64,000 bases of DNA from JADLGL01 sp050184415 (GTDB taxonomy: Bacteria; Pseudomonadota; Alphaproteobacteria; Rhizobiales; Kaistiaceae), in the NCBI GenBank assembly GCA_050184415.1, contig JBFXAJ010000012.1:36999-100998 (forward strand), read 5' to 3'. Each line of letters starts with the position of its first letter. Positions within the stretch are counted from its first letter, which is position 1. Below are positions 33,656 through 43,196 of the stretch, piece after piece. Under the pieces are notes generated by a model. That model ran no database searches. It was given only the letters and a program-made list of their open reading frames with translations, and had not been told where the DNA came from. The position numbers and the translations under genes are program-made.

Positions 33656-36004
33656 GTGACGAGCACAGCGCCCGCCTACAGCGAACATTTGCCCTCGCTG
33701 ATCCCGGCCGCCGAAGGGCGCCGGGTCACGGGCCGGCGCTGGGTGCGAATCGCCGGCTATTTTGCGGCGTTCCTGGCCATCATCGCCGCGTCGATCACCT
33801 TCTTCGTGTTCCTCGGCCTGACGTCGATCGAACCGACGCCGCAGATCATCACCTGGGCGCTGGTGGTCAACGGCGCGCTGATCGCGATCCTCCTGGCCGC
33901 GGTCGGCTACGAGATCGCGCTCCTGTGGATCGCCCGCCGCCGCCGCGAGGCTGCCGCCGGGCTCCACATCCGCATCGTGGCGCTGTTCTCGATCATGGCG
34001 GTCGCGCCGGCGATCGTGGTTGCGTTCGTCGCCAATGTGACGCTCGCCCAGGGCGTCGACCACTGGTTCTCGTCGCGGACGCAGGCGATCGTTGCGCAGT
34101 CGACGGCGGTCGCCAACTCGTACAACGAAACGCAGCTTGCCTCGCTCGGCGTCGCCGTCAGCGCGATGCGCGATGCCATCGACGGCATGCGCGGCCAGTA
34201 CAACATCAATGGCGCGGGGTTCCAGGGCTTCCTCGACACCATCCCCGAATCCTATGGCGTGCCGGGCGTCTTCCTCATCGACAGCACCGGCGATCCGATC
34301 ATGCAGGCGGCCGCGAGCACCTTTGCCGGGCTGCCGCCGCCGCCCGCGCAGGCCATCGCCGAGGCCGCGGCCGATCCAGGCCGCGTGTCGCTGATTCCAC
34401 CGAACGACGTCACGGATGCGAACGGCAATGTCCGGGTGTTCGTGGCCGGAATCGTGCGTCTCAACCAGTTCACGGACATCGGGCAGGGCGGCCTCTTCCT
34501 GTTCGCGGTCGCCGAACTCGACCCGCGCGCGCTGATCTACCTGCGGGAGGCGACGGAGAACCTCACCGCCTATGAACAGCTCATGGATATCCGCGCCGGC
34601 ATGCAGATCGTGTTCGGCCTCCTCTATTTCGGCGTCGCGCTGGTGGTCTTCGCCGCCGCCGTCTGGCTGGGCCTTGCGGTGGCCAACCGGCTGGTGTCGC
34701 CGATCGGCCGGCTGATCGACGCATCCGACCGCGTCGCCGGCGGCGACCTTAGGGTCGCGGTGCCGGTCAACCGCTCGGACGGCGATCTCGCCGCTCTCGG
34801 CGAATCGTTCAACAAGATGACCGAGCAGCTCCGCAGCCAGCGCGACGACCTCGTGACGGCGAGCGACCAGATCGACAGCCGCCGCCGCTTCATCGAAGCC
34901 GTGCTGTCGGGCGTCACCGCCGGTGTCGTCGGCGTGGACGGCGAAGGCGAGATCAGCGTCTTCAACCGCACGGCGGTCCGCATCCTGTCGGACGGCCGGG
35001 TGACCGTGGGCGACCACATCGCCGACCTCGTCCCCGAGCTCGCTCCCGTCGTGGCGACGGCGCGGGCGGACCCGCGGCGCGAGCATCGCGATCAGGTCAC
35101 GCTGGTCCGCGGCGGCCGGTCCCGCACGATCAACGTCCGGGTGACGACGGAAGAGGGCAACTCGAAAGGCTTCGTCATCACGCTCGACGACATCACCGAT
35201 CTCGTGACCGCGCAACGGACCGCCGTCTGGGCCGACGTCGCGCGCCGCATCGCGCACGAGATCAAGAACCCGCTGACGCCGATCCAGCTCTCCGCCGAGC
35301 GCCTCCGCCGCAAATTCGGTCGCGCCATCGCCGACGACCGCGAGATCTTCGACCAGTGCGTCGACACCATCATCCGCCAGGTCGGCGACATCGGCCGCAT
35401 GGTGGACGAGTTCGCCTCGTTCGCGCGGATGCCGAAGCCGGCGATGGTGCCGCACGACCTTCGCAAGACGCTGCGCGACACGGTCTTCATGATGCAGGTC
35501 GGCTATCCCGACATCGACGTGAAGCTGGTAGCGCCCGAGACGCCGCTCAACGGCATGTTCGACGAGCGGCTCGTCGCCCAGGTCTTCACGAACCTCATCA
35601 AGAACGCGACCGAGGGCATCGCCGCTGCCGGCCCCGGCAACGAGAAGGGCCGGGTCGAGGTCCGTGCCATGGCGGCCGACTGCACACTGGTCGTCGACGT
35701 GATCGACAACGGCGTGGGGCTGCCGCGGGAGAACCGGCAGCGGCTCCTCGAGCCCTACATGACGACCCGCGAGAAGGGCACCGGCCTCGGCCTTGCGATC
35801 GTCAAGAAGATCGTCGAGGAGCACAATGGGCGGATCGAGCTTCTCGACGCGCCGGCGGTGGCCGAAGGTGGCCACGGCGCCATGATTCGCCTTACTTTCC
35901 CCGAACTCGACAAGTCAAAGGGCGCCCCCGCCGAGTCGCAGTCCTTGGCCGCCGGCAACGGCCGGACGGATGCGGACGGCGCCCTTGTTCCAGTAGCCGA
36001 GTGA
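33656..36004 (+). CDS. ntrY: Nitrogen regulation sensor kinase NtrY
   Basis: 782 residues from GTG 33656. Three to four membrane segments in the first about 320 residues (two near the start, one at about 95-140, one before the HAMP), then a HAMP domain (ANRLVSPIGRLIDASDRVAG), PAS domain (about 415-510), H box ARRIAHEIKNPLTPIQLSAE, N box NLIKNATEGI and G1 VIDNGVGLP. Partner of NtrX. A gap of 103 bases separates it from ntrC; ntrX follows after three bases. Confidence 0.95.
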   Translation: MTSTAPAYSEHLPSLIPAAEGRRVTGRRWVRIAGYFAAFLAIIAASITFFVFLGLTSIEPTPQIITWALVVNGALIAILLAAVGYEIALLWIARRRREAAAGLHIRIVALFSIMAVAPAIVVAFVANVTLAQGVDHWFSSRTQAIVAQSTAVANSYNETQLASLGVAVSAMRDAIDGMRGQYNINGAGFQGFLDTIPESYGVPGVFLIDSTGDPIMQAAASTFAGLPPPPAQAIAEAAADPGRVSLIPPNDVTDANGNVRVFVAGIVRLNQFTDIGQGGLFLFAVAELDPRALIYLREATENLTAYEQLMDIRAGMQIVFGLLYFGVALVVFAAAVWLGLAVANRLVSPIGRLIDASDRVAGGDLRVAVPVNRSDGDLAALGESFNKMTEQLRSQRDDLVTASDQIDSRRRFIEAVLSGVTAGVVGVDGEGEISVFNRTAVRILSDGRVTVGDHIADLVPELAPVVATARADPRREHRDQVTLVRGGRSRTINVRVTTEEGNSKGFVITLDDITDLVTAQRTAVWADVARRIAHEIKNPLTPIQLSAERLRRKFGRAIADDREIFDQCVDTIIRQVGDIGRMVDEFASFARMPKPAMVPHDLRKTLRDTVFMMQVGYPDIDVKLVAPETPLNGMFDERLVAQVFTNLIKNATEGIAAAGPGNEKGRVEVRAMAADCTLVVDVIDNGVGLPRENRQRLLEPYMTTREKGTGLGLAIVKKIVEEHNGRIELLDAPAVAEGGHGAMIRLTFPELDKSKGAPAESQSLAAGNGRTDADGALVPVAE

Positions 36005-36007
36005 TCG

Positions 36008-37384
36008 ATGGCCTCTGACATTCTCATTGTCGACGACGAGATCGATATCCGCGAGCTGGTGGCCGGCATCCTCCAGGATGAAGGCCACGGAACGCGACTC
36101 GCCGGCGATGCCGACGCCGCACTCGCCGAGATCGCCAAGCGCCGGCCGTCGCTGATCTTCCTCGACATCTGGCTCCAGGGCAGCCGGCTCGACGGCCTCG
36201 CGCTCCTCGACGAGATCCGGCGCCACTATGACGACATCCCGGTGGTGATGATCTCCGGCCACGGCAATATCGAGACCGCGGTCTCCGCCATCCGGCGCGG
36301 CGCCTACGACTACATCGAGAAGCCGTTCAAGGCCGACCGGCTGATCCTCGTCGCCGAGCGCGCGCTCGAGGCCTTCAAGATGCGCCGCGAGCTCCGGGAG
36401 CTTCGCGAGCGGACCGGCGAGAGCCTCGGCCTCGTCGGCGCGTCCTCCGCCGTGAACCAGCTCCGCCAGCACGTCGAGAAGGTCGCCCGCACCAACAGCC
36501 GGGTGATGATCTCGGGACCGTCCGGCGCCGGCAAGGAGCTCGTCGCGCGGATCATCCACGGCACCTCGACGCGCTCTAACGGGCCGTTCGCCGTGCTGAG
36601 CTGCGCCACGATCGTGCCCGAGCGCATGGAGCACGAGCTGTTCGGGACCGAGGCCAACGGCTCGGGGCCGCGCAAGGTCGGCGCCCTCGAAGAGGCGCAT
36701 GGCGGCACGCTCTATCTCGACGAAGTCGCCGACATGCCGCGCGAGACGCAGAACAAGATCCTGCGCGTCCTCGTCGACCAGAGTTTTCAGCGCCTCGGCG
36801 GCACCGCGCGGGTGAGCGTCGACGTCCGCATCATCTCGTCGACTGCGCGCGACCTCGAGCGCGACATCGCCGAAGGCGCGTTCCGCGAGGACCTCTTCCA
36901 CCGGTTGTCGGTGGTGCCGATCAGGGTCCCGGCGCTCGCCGAGCGCCGCGAGGACATCCCGGTGCTCGTGGAGCATTTCGTGGCGATGATCTCCAAGCAG
37001 ACCGGCCTGCCGCCGCGAAAGATGGGACAGGACGCGATGGCCGTCCTCCAGGCCCATGACTGGCCCGGAAACATCCGCCAGCTCCGCAACAACGTCGAGC
37101 GGCTCCTGATCCTCGCCCGCGGCGAGGCCTCGGACATGATCACGGCCGACATGCTGCCCGCCGAGATCGGCGAGATGCTGCCGGCAACGCCCGGCAAGGC
37201 CGGCGGCGAGCACCTGATGGCGATGCCGCTCCGGGAGGCGCGCGAGGTCTTCGAGCGCGATTATCTGGCGGCGCAGGTCGCGCGGTTCGGCGGCAACATC
37301 TCGCGCACGGCCGAGTTCGTCGGCATGGAGCGCTCGGCGCTCCATCGCAAGCTGAAGTCGCTCGGCGTGGGGGCGGGGCCGTAG
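36008..37384 (+). CDS. ntrX: Nitrogen regulation response regulator NtrX (no GAFTGA loop)
   Basis: 458 residues. Receiver domain with IVDDEIDIRELV and phospho-Asp in IFLDIWLQGSR; AAA+ domain with GPSGAGKE and GGTLYLDEVADMP; C-terminal HTH (SRTAEFVGMERSALHRKLKS). Between Walker A and B, where NtrC has GAFTGA, this protein reads ELFGTEANGSGPRKVGALEE, so the sigma-54-contacting loop is missing. That argues against sigma-54 activation. It more likely acts as a DNA-binding regulator at sigma-70 promoters, with phosphorylation by NtrY. Confidence 0.95.
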   Translation: MASDILIVDDEIDIRELVAGILQDEGHGTRLAGDADAALAEIAKRRPSLIFLDIWLQGSRLDGLALLDEIRRHYDDIPVVMISGHGNIETAVSAIRRGAYDYIEKPFKADRLILVAERALEAFKMRRELRELRERTGESLGLVGASSAVNQLRQHVEKVARTNSRVMISGPSGAGKELVARIIHGTSTRSNGPFAVLSCATIVPERMEHELFGTEANGSGPRKVGALEEAHGGTLYLDEVADMPRETQNKILRVLVDQSFQRLGGTARVSVDVRIISSTARDLERDIAEGAFREDLFHRLSVVPIRVPALAERREDIPVLVEHFVAMISKQTGLPPRKMGQDAMAVLQAHDWPGNIRQLRNNVERLLILARGEASDMITADMLPAEIGEMLPATPGKAGGEHLMAMPLREAREVFERDYLAAQVARFGGNISRTAEFVGMERSALHRKLKSLGVGAGP

Positions 37385-37420
37385 CGGCCGGCACGGGAAG
37401 CGCGGGACGGGGCAGGGCAC

Positions 37421-38797
37421 ATGCGGGTCGTGATCTGCGGCGCGGGCCAGGTCGGCTATGGCCTCGCCGAGCGCCTCGCCGCCGAGCAGAACGACGTCTC
37501 GGTCATCGACATCTCGCCGCAGCGCGTCCAGGCGGTGCGTGACACGCTCGACGTCCGCGGCATCGTCGGCCACGGCTCCTACCCCGACGACCTTGCCTCC
37601 GCAGGCGCCGAGGGCGCGGACATGCTGATCGCCGTCACGCGCTCCGACGAGGTGAACATGGTCGCGTGCCAGGTGGCGTCGTCGCTGTTCAGCGTCCCGA
37701 CCAAGATCGCCCGGATTCGCAGCCACGCCTATCGCGAGGCGCATTGGAGCGACCTTTTCGCGACGACCAACCTTCCGATCGACGTCATCATCGCCCCGGA
37801 AGTGGAAGTCGGCGAGATGGTGCTGCGTCGCCTCCAGCTTCCGGGCGCGGTCGACATCGTGCGCTTCGCCGACGAGAAGGTCGCCGTCCTCGGCGTCGAG
37901 TGCCTGGAGGATTGCCCGGTCGTCGACACCCCGCTCAGCCAGCTCACCGAGCTCTTCCCCGACCTCCACGCGGTCGTGGTCGGCATCTTCCGGCGCGGCG
38001 AGATGATGGTGCCGCACTCGGAAGACTTCATGCTGGCCGGCGACCTCGTCTACGTCGTCGTCCGCCAGGAACAGGTCCGCCGCGCCCTCAGCGTCTTCGG
38101 CCATGAGGAGCAGGAGGCGGTCCGGGTCGTCATCGCCGGCGGCGGCAACATCGGCTTCTACGTTGCGCAGGCGCTCGAGGACCGTAACTCCCGGAGCCGC
38201 GCCAAGGTGATAGAGCCGTCGCATGAGCGCGCGGTGATGATCGCGGACCAGCTCAAGCGCACCGTGATCCTCCAGGGCAGCGCGCTCGACCGCAACATCC
38301 TCCGCGAGGCGGATATCGAGGATACCGACACGTTGGTCGCCCTCACCAATGAGGACGAGATCAACCTCCTTGCCTCGGTCATGGCGAAGCGGCTCGGGGT
38401 CAAGCGCACCATGGCGCTCGTCAATGATCCGAGCTTTGCCGCGCTCACCAGCGGCCTCGAGATCGACGCCATCGTCAACCCGCGCGCGGTGACGATCTCA
38501 AAGGTGCTGCAGCACGTCCGCCGCGGCCGCATCCGGGCAGTCCATTCGATCCAGAACGGCGAAGCCGAAGTGCTCGAGGCGGAGGCGCTCGAGACCTCGC
38601 CGCTGGTCGGCCGGCCGCTCCGTGACCTCGACCTGCCCGACGGCATCCGCATCGGCGCGATCTACCGGGCCGGGCAGGTCGTCATGCCCGCGGGCAGCGT
38701 CGTCATCCAGGCCCATGACCGCGTCATCCTCTACGCCGCCGCCGAGCGCGTGAAGGCGGTCGAGCAGATGTTCCGCGTCAGCCTCGAGTTCTTCTAG
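37421..38797 (+). CDS. trkA: Trk system potassium uptake regulatory subunit TrkA
   Basis: 458 residues with two RCK units: each has a Rossmann NAD-binding part (VVICGAGQVGYGLAERL at the start, VVIAGGGNIGFYVAQALE at about 231-248) and a TrkA_C part. It gates the TrkH/TrkG K+ channel in response to nucleotides; no TrkH is within the window. The position between ntrX and dat is conserved in Hyphomicrobiales. Confidence 0.95.
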   Translation: MRVVICGAGQVGYGLAERLAAEQNDVSVIDISPQRVQAVRDTLDVRGIVGHGSYPDDLASAGAEGADMLIAVTRSDEVNMVACQVASSLFSVPTKIARIRSHAYREAHWSDLFATTNLPIDVIIAPEVEVGEMVLRRLQLPGAVDIVRFADEKVAVLGVECLEDCPVVDTPLSQLTELFPDLHAVVVGIFRRGEMMVPHSEDFMLAGDLVYVVVRQEQVRRALSVFGHEEQEAVRVVIAGGGNIGFYVAQALEDRNSRSRAKVIEPSHERAVMIADQLKRTVILQGSALDRNILREADIEDTDTLVALTNEDEINLLASVMAKRLGVKRTMALVNDPSFAALTSGLEIDAIVNPRAVTISKVLQHVRRGRIRAVHSIQNGEAEVLEAEALETSPLVGRPLRDLDLPDGIRIGAIYRAGQVVMPAGSVVIQAHDRVILYAAAERVKAVEQMFRVSLEFF

Positions 38798-38822
38798 AGC
38801 CAGGGTTTTTGGAGCCCACAGC

Positions 38823-39704
38823 ATGGCCCGCATTGCCTATGTCGATGGCCGCTACGTTCCGCTCCGGGATGCTCGGGTCCATGTCGAGGACCGCGGCTAT
38901 CAGTTTGCCGACGGCGTCTATGAGGTCTGCGAGGTGCGGGGAGGGCGCCTCGTCGACGAGGCGCTGCACATGGCCCGTCTCGCACGGTCGCTCGGCGAAC
39001 TCCGCATCGTCGCCCCGATGCAGGAGCTGGCGCTCCGGACCGTGATGCGCGAGGTCGTCCGCCGCAACCGTGTCAGCGACGGCCTCCTCTATCTCCAGGT
39101 GACGCGGGGTGTCGCGCCCCGCGCCCATGCGTTCCCGTCGCCGGCGGTGCGGAGCGTCCTCGTCATCACGGTCCGCCGGACGGCGGTGAATCTGACCGCC
39201 GCCGCCGCGACCGGGATCGCGGTCGTGACCGTGCCGGAGAACCGCTGGGCGCGCGTCGACATCAAGACCGTCAGCCTCCTCCCGAACGTCCTCGCCAAGC
39301 AGGCGGCGAAGGAGGCCGGCGCAGCCGAGGCGTGGTTCGTCGATGCCGGGGGGTACGTCAACGAAGGCTCGTCCAGCAATGCGTGGATCGTGACGCGGGA
39401 CGGCGAGCTGGTGACGGCGCCAACCGACGCACCGATCCTCCGCGGCGTCACGCGGACGGTCGCGCTGCGGACGGCCCAGAAGCTCGGCCTCAAGTTCAGT
39501 GAGCGCCGCTTCACGGTCGATGAGGCTCATGCCGCCGCGGAAGCGTTCGTAACTTCGGCGACGCAGCTCGTGATGCCGGTAACGACGATCGACGGCAGGA
39601 CCATCGGCAATGGCGAGCCGGGCTTCACCGCCACCGCGCTCCGCAAGGCGCTCCTGGAAGAAACCAGCATAGCGCCCGATCTGGCTTCGCCTGTGGCGCC
39701 CTGA
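38823..39704 (+). CDS. dat: D-amino acid aminotransferase (class IV PLP enzyme)
   Basis: 293 residues. YQFADGVYEVCEVRGGRLV near the start, PLP-lysine in DIKTVSLLPNVLAKQAAKE (about 139-157), EGSSSNAWIV and TNxxxG-type PILRGVTRTVAL later. It interconverts D-Ala/D-Glu and 2-oxoacids for peptidoglycan, or acts on branched-chain substrates; the fold-type IV family is certain, the stereochemistry less so. GGAG lies before the ATG. Confidence 0.88.
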   Translation: MARIAYVDGRYVPLRDARVHVEDRGYQFADGVYEVCEVRGGRLVDEALHMARLARSLGELRIVAPMQELALRTVMREVVRRNRVSDGLLYLQVTRGVAPRAHAFPSPAVRSVLVITVRRTAVNLTAAAATGIAVVTVPENRWARVDIKTVSLLPNVLAKQAAKEAGAAEAWFVDAGGYVNEGSSSNAWIVTRDGELVTAPTDAPILRGVTRTVALRTAQKLGLKFSERRFTVDEAHAAAEAFVTSATQLVMPVTTIDGRTIGNGEPGFTATALRKALLEETSIAPDLASPVAP

Positions 39705-39807
39705 AAAGGATTGAGTTAGCCTTGTCTGCTGGGGCCGCGCTGCGGGCTGAGGTGTGCTCCCGTGAGGCTCCGTCTGCTCCAATAATAATAGGAAAAGAAA
39801 TCCAGAG

Positions 39808-40053
39808 ATGGCGGAGAGAAATCAGAATCTACAGGACACCTTTCTCAACCACGTTCGGAAAAACAAGACACCGCTCACAGTATTCCTTGTAAACGGCGTG
39901 AAGCTTCAGGGCGTCGTTACCTGGTTCGACAATTTCTGCGTGTTGCTCCGTCGCGATGGGCATTCGCAACTCGTCTACAAGCACGCCATCTCCACGATCA
40001 TGCCGGCAACCCCGCTGCAGCTCTTCGAGCCGGACGAGGACGAGACGAGCTGA
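39808..40053 (+). CDS. hfq: RNA chaperone Hfq
   Basis: 81 residues. NLQDTFLNHVRKNKTPLTVF, the Sm1 motif NGVKLQGVVTWFDNFCVLLR and the Sm2 part YKHAISTIMP are canonical. The hexamer binds small RNAs and A-rich mRNA. In nitrogen-responsive alphaproteobacteria it supports nifA translation, consistent with its place after the ntr genes. The distal C-tail is short and acidic (FEPDEDETS). Confidence 0.97.
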   Translation: MAERNQNLQDTFLNHVRKNKTPLTVFLVNGVKLQGVVTWFDNFCVLLRRDGHSQLVYKHAISTIMPATPLQLFEPDEDETS

Positions 40054-40056
40054 TAT

Positions 40057-41448
40057 TTGAGCCTCAGGAAGCCCAACGCCGGCTCGGACCGCGCTGACGT
40101 CACCAAGGGCGAGCGGACGATCGTCGTCGTTCCCTATCTCCGCGACACTCCGGCCGGCGACGCGGGGAAGGAACGGCCCGAGCCGCGGTCGACCGAAGGC
40201 AAGCTCGACGAAGCAGTGGGCCTCGCGCGGGCGATCGACCTCGAGGTCGTCGCCGCGCTAAGCGTGCCGATGTCGGCCTATCGACCGTCGACGCTCCTCG
40301 GCTCGGGCAAGGTCGAGGAGATCGCCGCGCAGGTCGAGGCCGGGAACATCGGCCTTGCGGTGATCGACCATCCGCTGACGCCGGTGCAGCAGCGAAACCT
40401 CGAAAAGGCGTGGAAGACCAAGGTCATCGACCGCACCGGCCTCATCCTCGAGATCTTCGGTGAGCGGGCGCAGACGCGGGAGGGACGGCTCCAGGTCGAG
40501 CTCGCGCATCTCAACTACCAGAAGAGCCGGCTGGTGCGGTCGTGGACCCACCTCGAGCGCCAGCGCGGCGGCTTCGGCTTCCTCGGCGGTCCAGGCGAGA
40601 CCCAGATCGAGGCCGACCGCCGGATGATCGGCGAGCGCATCCTCAAGATCAAGGACGAGCTGAAGGGCGTGGCACGGACGCGGCGCCTGCAGCGCGCGCA
40701 TCGGCGCCGGCTCAACCATCCGGTCGTCGCCCTCGTCGGCTACACCAATGCCGGCAAATCGACCCTCTTCAACGCCCTCACGAGCGCCGGTGTGCGGGCC
40801 GAGGACCTCCTGTTCGCCACCCTCGATCCGCGGCTGCGCCGAGCAAAGCTGCCGCATGGCGGCGAGATCCTGGTCTCGGACACCGTCGGCTTCGTCTCCG
40901 ACCTGCCGACCCATCTCGTCGCGGCATTCAAAGCGACCCTCGAGGAGGTCGTGGAGGCCGATCTCATTCTCCACGTCCGTGACATCGCGCATCCCGAGAC
41001 GCAGATCCAGACGGCCGACGTTGCCGACGTCCTCCAGCAGCTCGGCGTCGATCCCAACGATCCCGAGCGGGTGATCGAGGTCTGGAACAAGATCGACCTC
41101 CTGCCGACGCCACCGCCGGCGCCCCGCGCGAAAGGCCAGACGGTGGTCTCGACGATCGGCATCTCGGCGCTGACCGGGGAAGGGGTTCCGGCCCTGCTGC
41201 GGCTCATCGAGGACCGTGTCACGGCCGAGGACACGGTCTACGAGGTTCGGCTCGCCGACAGCCAGCTTGCCGACCTCTACCACGCCTATGAGCTGGGCGA
41301 GGTGCTGTCGCGCGATGACGGCGAGGACGGGGTGGCGCTCAAGGTCCGGGTCCCGCTCCGGAAAGCCGAGGCGTTCCACCAGCGCTTTCCCTTCGCCGTC
41401 GAGGCCGGCGCGTCGGTCGCGCCCAAGGGGCGCCGTCGCGCGCCTTAG
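40057..41448 (+). CDS. hflX: Ribosome-associated GTPase HflX
   Basis: 463 residues from TTG 40057, three bases after hfq. N-terminal HflX domain with GSGKVEEIAAQVE and ERAQTREGRLQVELAHLNYQ; G domain with G1 GYTNAGKSTLFN (about 228-239), G3 DTVGFVSDLP and G4 NKID. It splits stalled ribosomes under stress. The TTG is the only start upstream of the conserved RTIVVVPYLRD strand, so its weak initiation may be set by hfq translation. Confidence 0.94.
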   Translation: MSLRKPNAGSDRADVTKGERTIVVVPYLRDTPAGDAGKERPEPRSTEGKLDEAVGLARAIDLEVVAALSVPMSAYRPSTLLGSGKVEEIAAQVEAGNIGLAVIDHPLTPVQQRNLEKAWKTKVIDRTGLILEIFGERAQTREGRLQVELAHLNYQKSRLVRSWTHLERQRGGFGFLGGPGETQIEADRRMIGERILKIKDELKGVARTRRLQRAHRRRLNHPVVALVGYTNAGKSTLFNALTSAGVRAEDLLFATLDPRLRRAKLPHGGEILVSDTVGFVSDLPTHLVAAFKATLEEVVEADLILHVRDIAHPETQIQTADVADVLQQLGVDPNDPERVIEVWNKIDLLPTPPPAPRAKGQTVVSTIGISALTGEGVPALLRLIEDRVTAEDTVYEVRLADSQLADLYHAYELGEVLSRDDGEDGVALKVRVPLRKAEAFHQRFPFAVEAGASVAPKGRRRAP

Positions 41449-41864
41449 GCGTTTGCGCCGATGCCGAGCTCCTTCATCGCCTCATCCTCGTCCTGGTGCG
41501 CGATGAACATGATGATCTTCGGTTCCGGGCCGGTCTTCTGCAGGAAGTAGGTGACGTCGAACTCCACCGGCTTGTCGCCGAGCTTTGCGAAGGTGACGCC
41601 CCAGTGGACCTTGACCATCGAATAGTGGTCGGAGATCGGGGTTTCCTCCATCGCGAGGATCTTGGCGCCGGTCTGGCCGACGCTGCGGTAGCCTTCGGCG
41701 GCCTGGTGGGACATCGCCATGAACTCGTCGCGGCTTTGGGCGATCGTGCCCTTCGGTCCGGCCGAGATGAAGGTGTCGGCGAAGAAGTCGACCTGGCGCT
41801 CGATGTCGAGCGTGTTGAACGCCGCCTCATAGACGCGGAAGAGATTTCGGGTGGCTTGATCCAT
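41445..41864 (-). CDS. NTF2-like (SnoaL) domain protein
   Basis: 139 residues, cytosolic. MDQATRNLFRVYEAAFNTLD helix, DFFADTFISAGPKG and a curved sheet with HWGVTFAKLGDKPVEFDVTY indicate a single NTF2-like domain. No clear catalytic residues. The last four bases overlap the hflX stop convergently. Function unknown. Confidence 0.75.
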   Translation of the reverse strand: MDQATRNLFRVYEAAFNTLDIERQVDFFADTFISAGPKGTIAQSRDEFMAMSHQAAEGYRSVGQTGAKILAMEETPISDHYSMVKVHWGVTFAKLGDKPVEFDVTYFLQKTGPEPKIIMFIAHQDEDEAMKELGIGANA

Positions 41865-41973
41865 CGGTCGTCCTCCATCCCGCCCGGATGGGAACGAGGT
41901 CGCGCGGCGGATCGTTCCCCGCCGGCGCAGGAGAGCGATCGGAGCGGCCTCGGAAAGGCCGCCCCGGCAATGG

Positions 41974-42912
41974 TTAGACGTCGATGATGAGAGATCGGTT
42001 CTCTTCGCGGTCGAAGCCGCGGATCTCGAGCCGGCCGTCATAGACCGCGACCACGGCGAACGCCGTCGTGTCGGCCGTCTCGACCATGCCCTTGAAGTTG
42101 ACGAAATGCTTGTTGCCGATCGCGCCGTAATTGCCGGCGTGATTGTGGCCGTTGAAATAGGCCACGACATTGTCCGAGCTCGTGATCAGCTCGACGATCC
42201 GCTCGCTGTCCCAGAGATTGTGCTCGTTCTCGGGATAGACCGGGTAGTGACCCATGATGATGACCTTCTCGCCTGCGCCTGCCGCGTTGGCGATGGTGGT
42301 CTCCATCCACGCGAACTGCTCGTCGCTGAGCGAGCCGTTCCAGCTCTGGGCATTGCGGGCGCCGGCCGCGGTCAGGGCCGCGAGGCGCTCCGCCGCGAGC
42401 TCGCGCCGCGGGTCGCCGGCGGGCGGGGCGAAAGTCGACACGTCGTTGCCGTCGATCACGAGGAAGCGGTACCCGCCGCCCGTGAAGTCGTAATACGCCT
42501 TCTCCATGCCGACCTGGCGCACCACCGACTGGAGATAGTCGCCGGCGACCGAATAATCGTGGTTGCCGAGGACGAAGAAGTTCGGGTGCCGCAGCCGGTC
42601 GTAGAGCGGGAGGATGTCGTTGTAGCTCTCCCAATGGCGGTCGATGATATCGCCGAGGGTGGCGACGAATTCGAGGTTCTCCTGGTTGAGGGTCTGGATC
42701 GCGGCATCCACCTTCCAGAGGCTGTTGGCATAGAAGCGGGTGCCGCCGGCAGAGGGCGGGAAGGGGGCGTATTGCGGGTCCGCGATCACGCCGAACTGGA
42801 ATAGCGGCGCGCCGGCATCCTGGGCGAACGCGGCGCGCGATGCGAAGCCGGCAAAGGGCGTGACGAGGGCGACGCCGCCCGCGAGCTTCATGAAGGAACG
42901 ACGATCGAGCAT
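41974..42912 (-). CDS. Tat-exported metallophosphoesterase (Mn2+-dependent ADP-ribose/CDP-alcohol diphosphatase-like)
   Basis: 312 residues. Tat signal DRRSFMKLAGGVALVTPFAG with cleavage near AAFAQ. Calcineurin-type motifs in order: DPQY (D-x-H variant, GVIADPQYA), LGDIIDR (about 87-93), GNHDYS (about 116-121), GHYPVYPENEHN and FNGHNHAGNYG. Ligands are complete except that the first His is replaced by Gln-Tyr (DPQ), as in ADPRibase-Mn-like enzymes. A periplasmic nucleotide diphosphatase is the likely role. Confidence 0.82.
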   Translation of the reverse strand: MLDRRSFMKLAGGVALVTPFAGFASRAAFAQDAGAPLFQFGVIADPQYAPFPPSAGGTRFYANSLWKVDAAIQTLNQENLEFVATLGDIIDRHWESYNDILPLYDRLRHPNFFVLGNHDYSVAGDYLQSVVRQVGMEKAYYDFTGGGYRFLVIDGNDVSTFAPPAGDPRRELAAERLAALTAAGARNAQSWNGSLSDEQFAWMETTIANAAGAGEKVIIMGHYPVYPENEHNLWDSERIVELITSSDNVVAYFNGHNHAGNYGAIGNKHFVNFKGMVETADTTAFAVVAVYDGRLEIRGFDREENRSLIIDV

Positions 42913-43066
42913 TTTGGTCTCCTGGCGTTGAGGGCGCGGGGACCATAGGAACGCGGCTTATCAAGGCGGTGACGGGCGCATGACGATCGGCCCGGTAAGA
43001 TCAACGGGCCAGAGGGCCGCGGGAAGCGGCGCGGAGGAGCGCTCGATCGAAACAGAAGAGCGCGCT

Positions 43067-43129
43067 CCCTCTACCCGCCTGCGGGGAGAGGGCTCCGGCT
43101 CTTGTCCGAGCCCCAGGACTTGATCCGGG
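43067..43129. repeat. Two REP-like palindromes
   Basis: CCCTCTACCCGC (43067-43078) faces GCGGGGAGAGGG (43081-43092) with one mismatch in 12. Next to it is the CCC(A)GGACTTGATCCGGG type palindrome (43112-43129). Both types are scattered through intergenic regions of many alphaproteobacterial genomes. They sit between two convergent-free genes in a 284-base gap. Confidence 0.55.
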
Positions 43130-43196
43130 AGCGAGGCTAGAGCTGCCCCCCGATGACACGGGACAGCTTGCGGCGGGCCCGGGAGCGGACCTGCCT

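Noticed and set aside
43067..43092. Intrinsic terminator of mazG
   Set aside because: The hairpin is imperfect, has no T run and is over 100 bases past the stop; the REP-like interpretation fits better.
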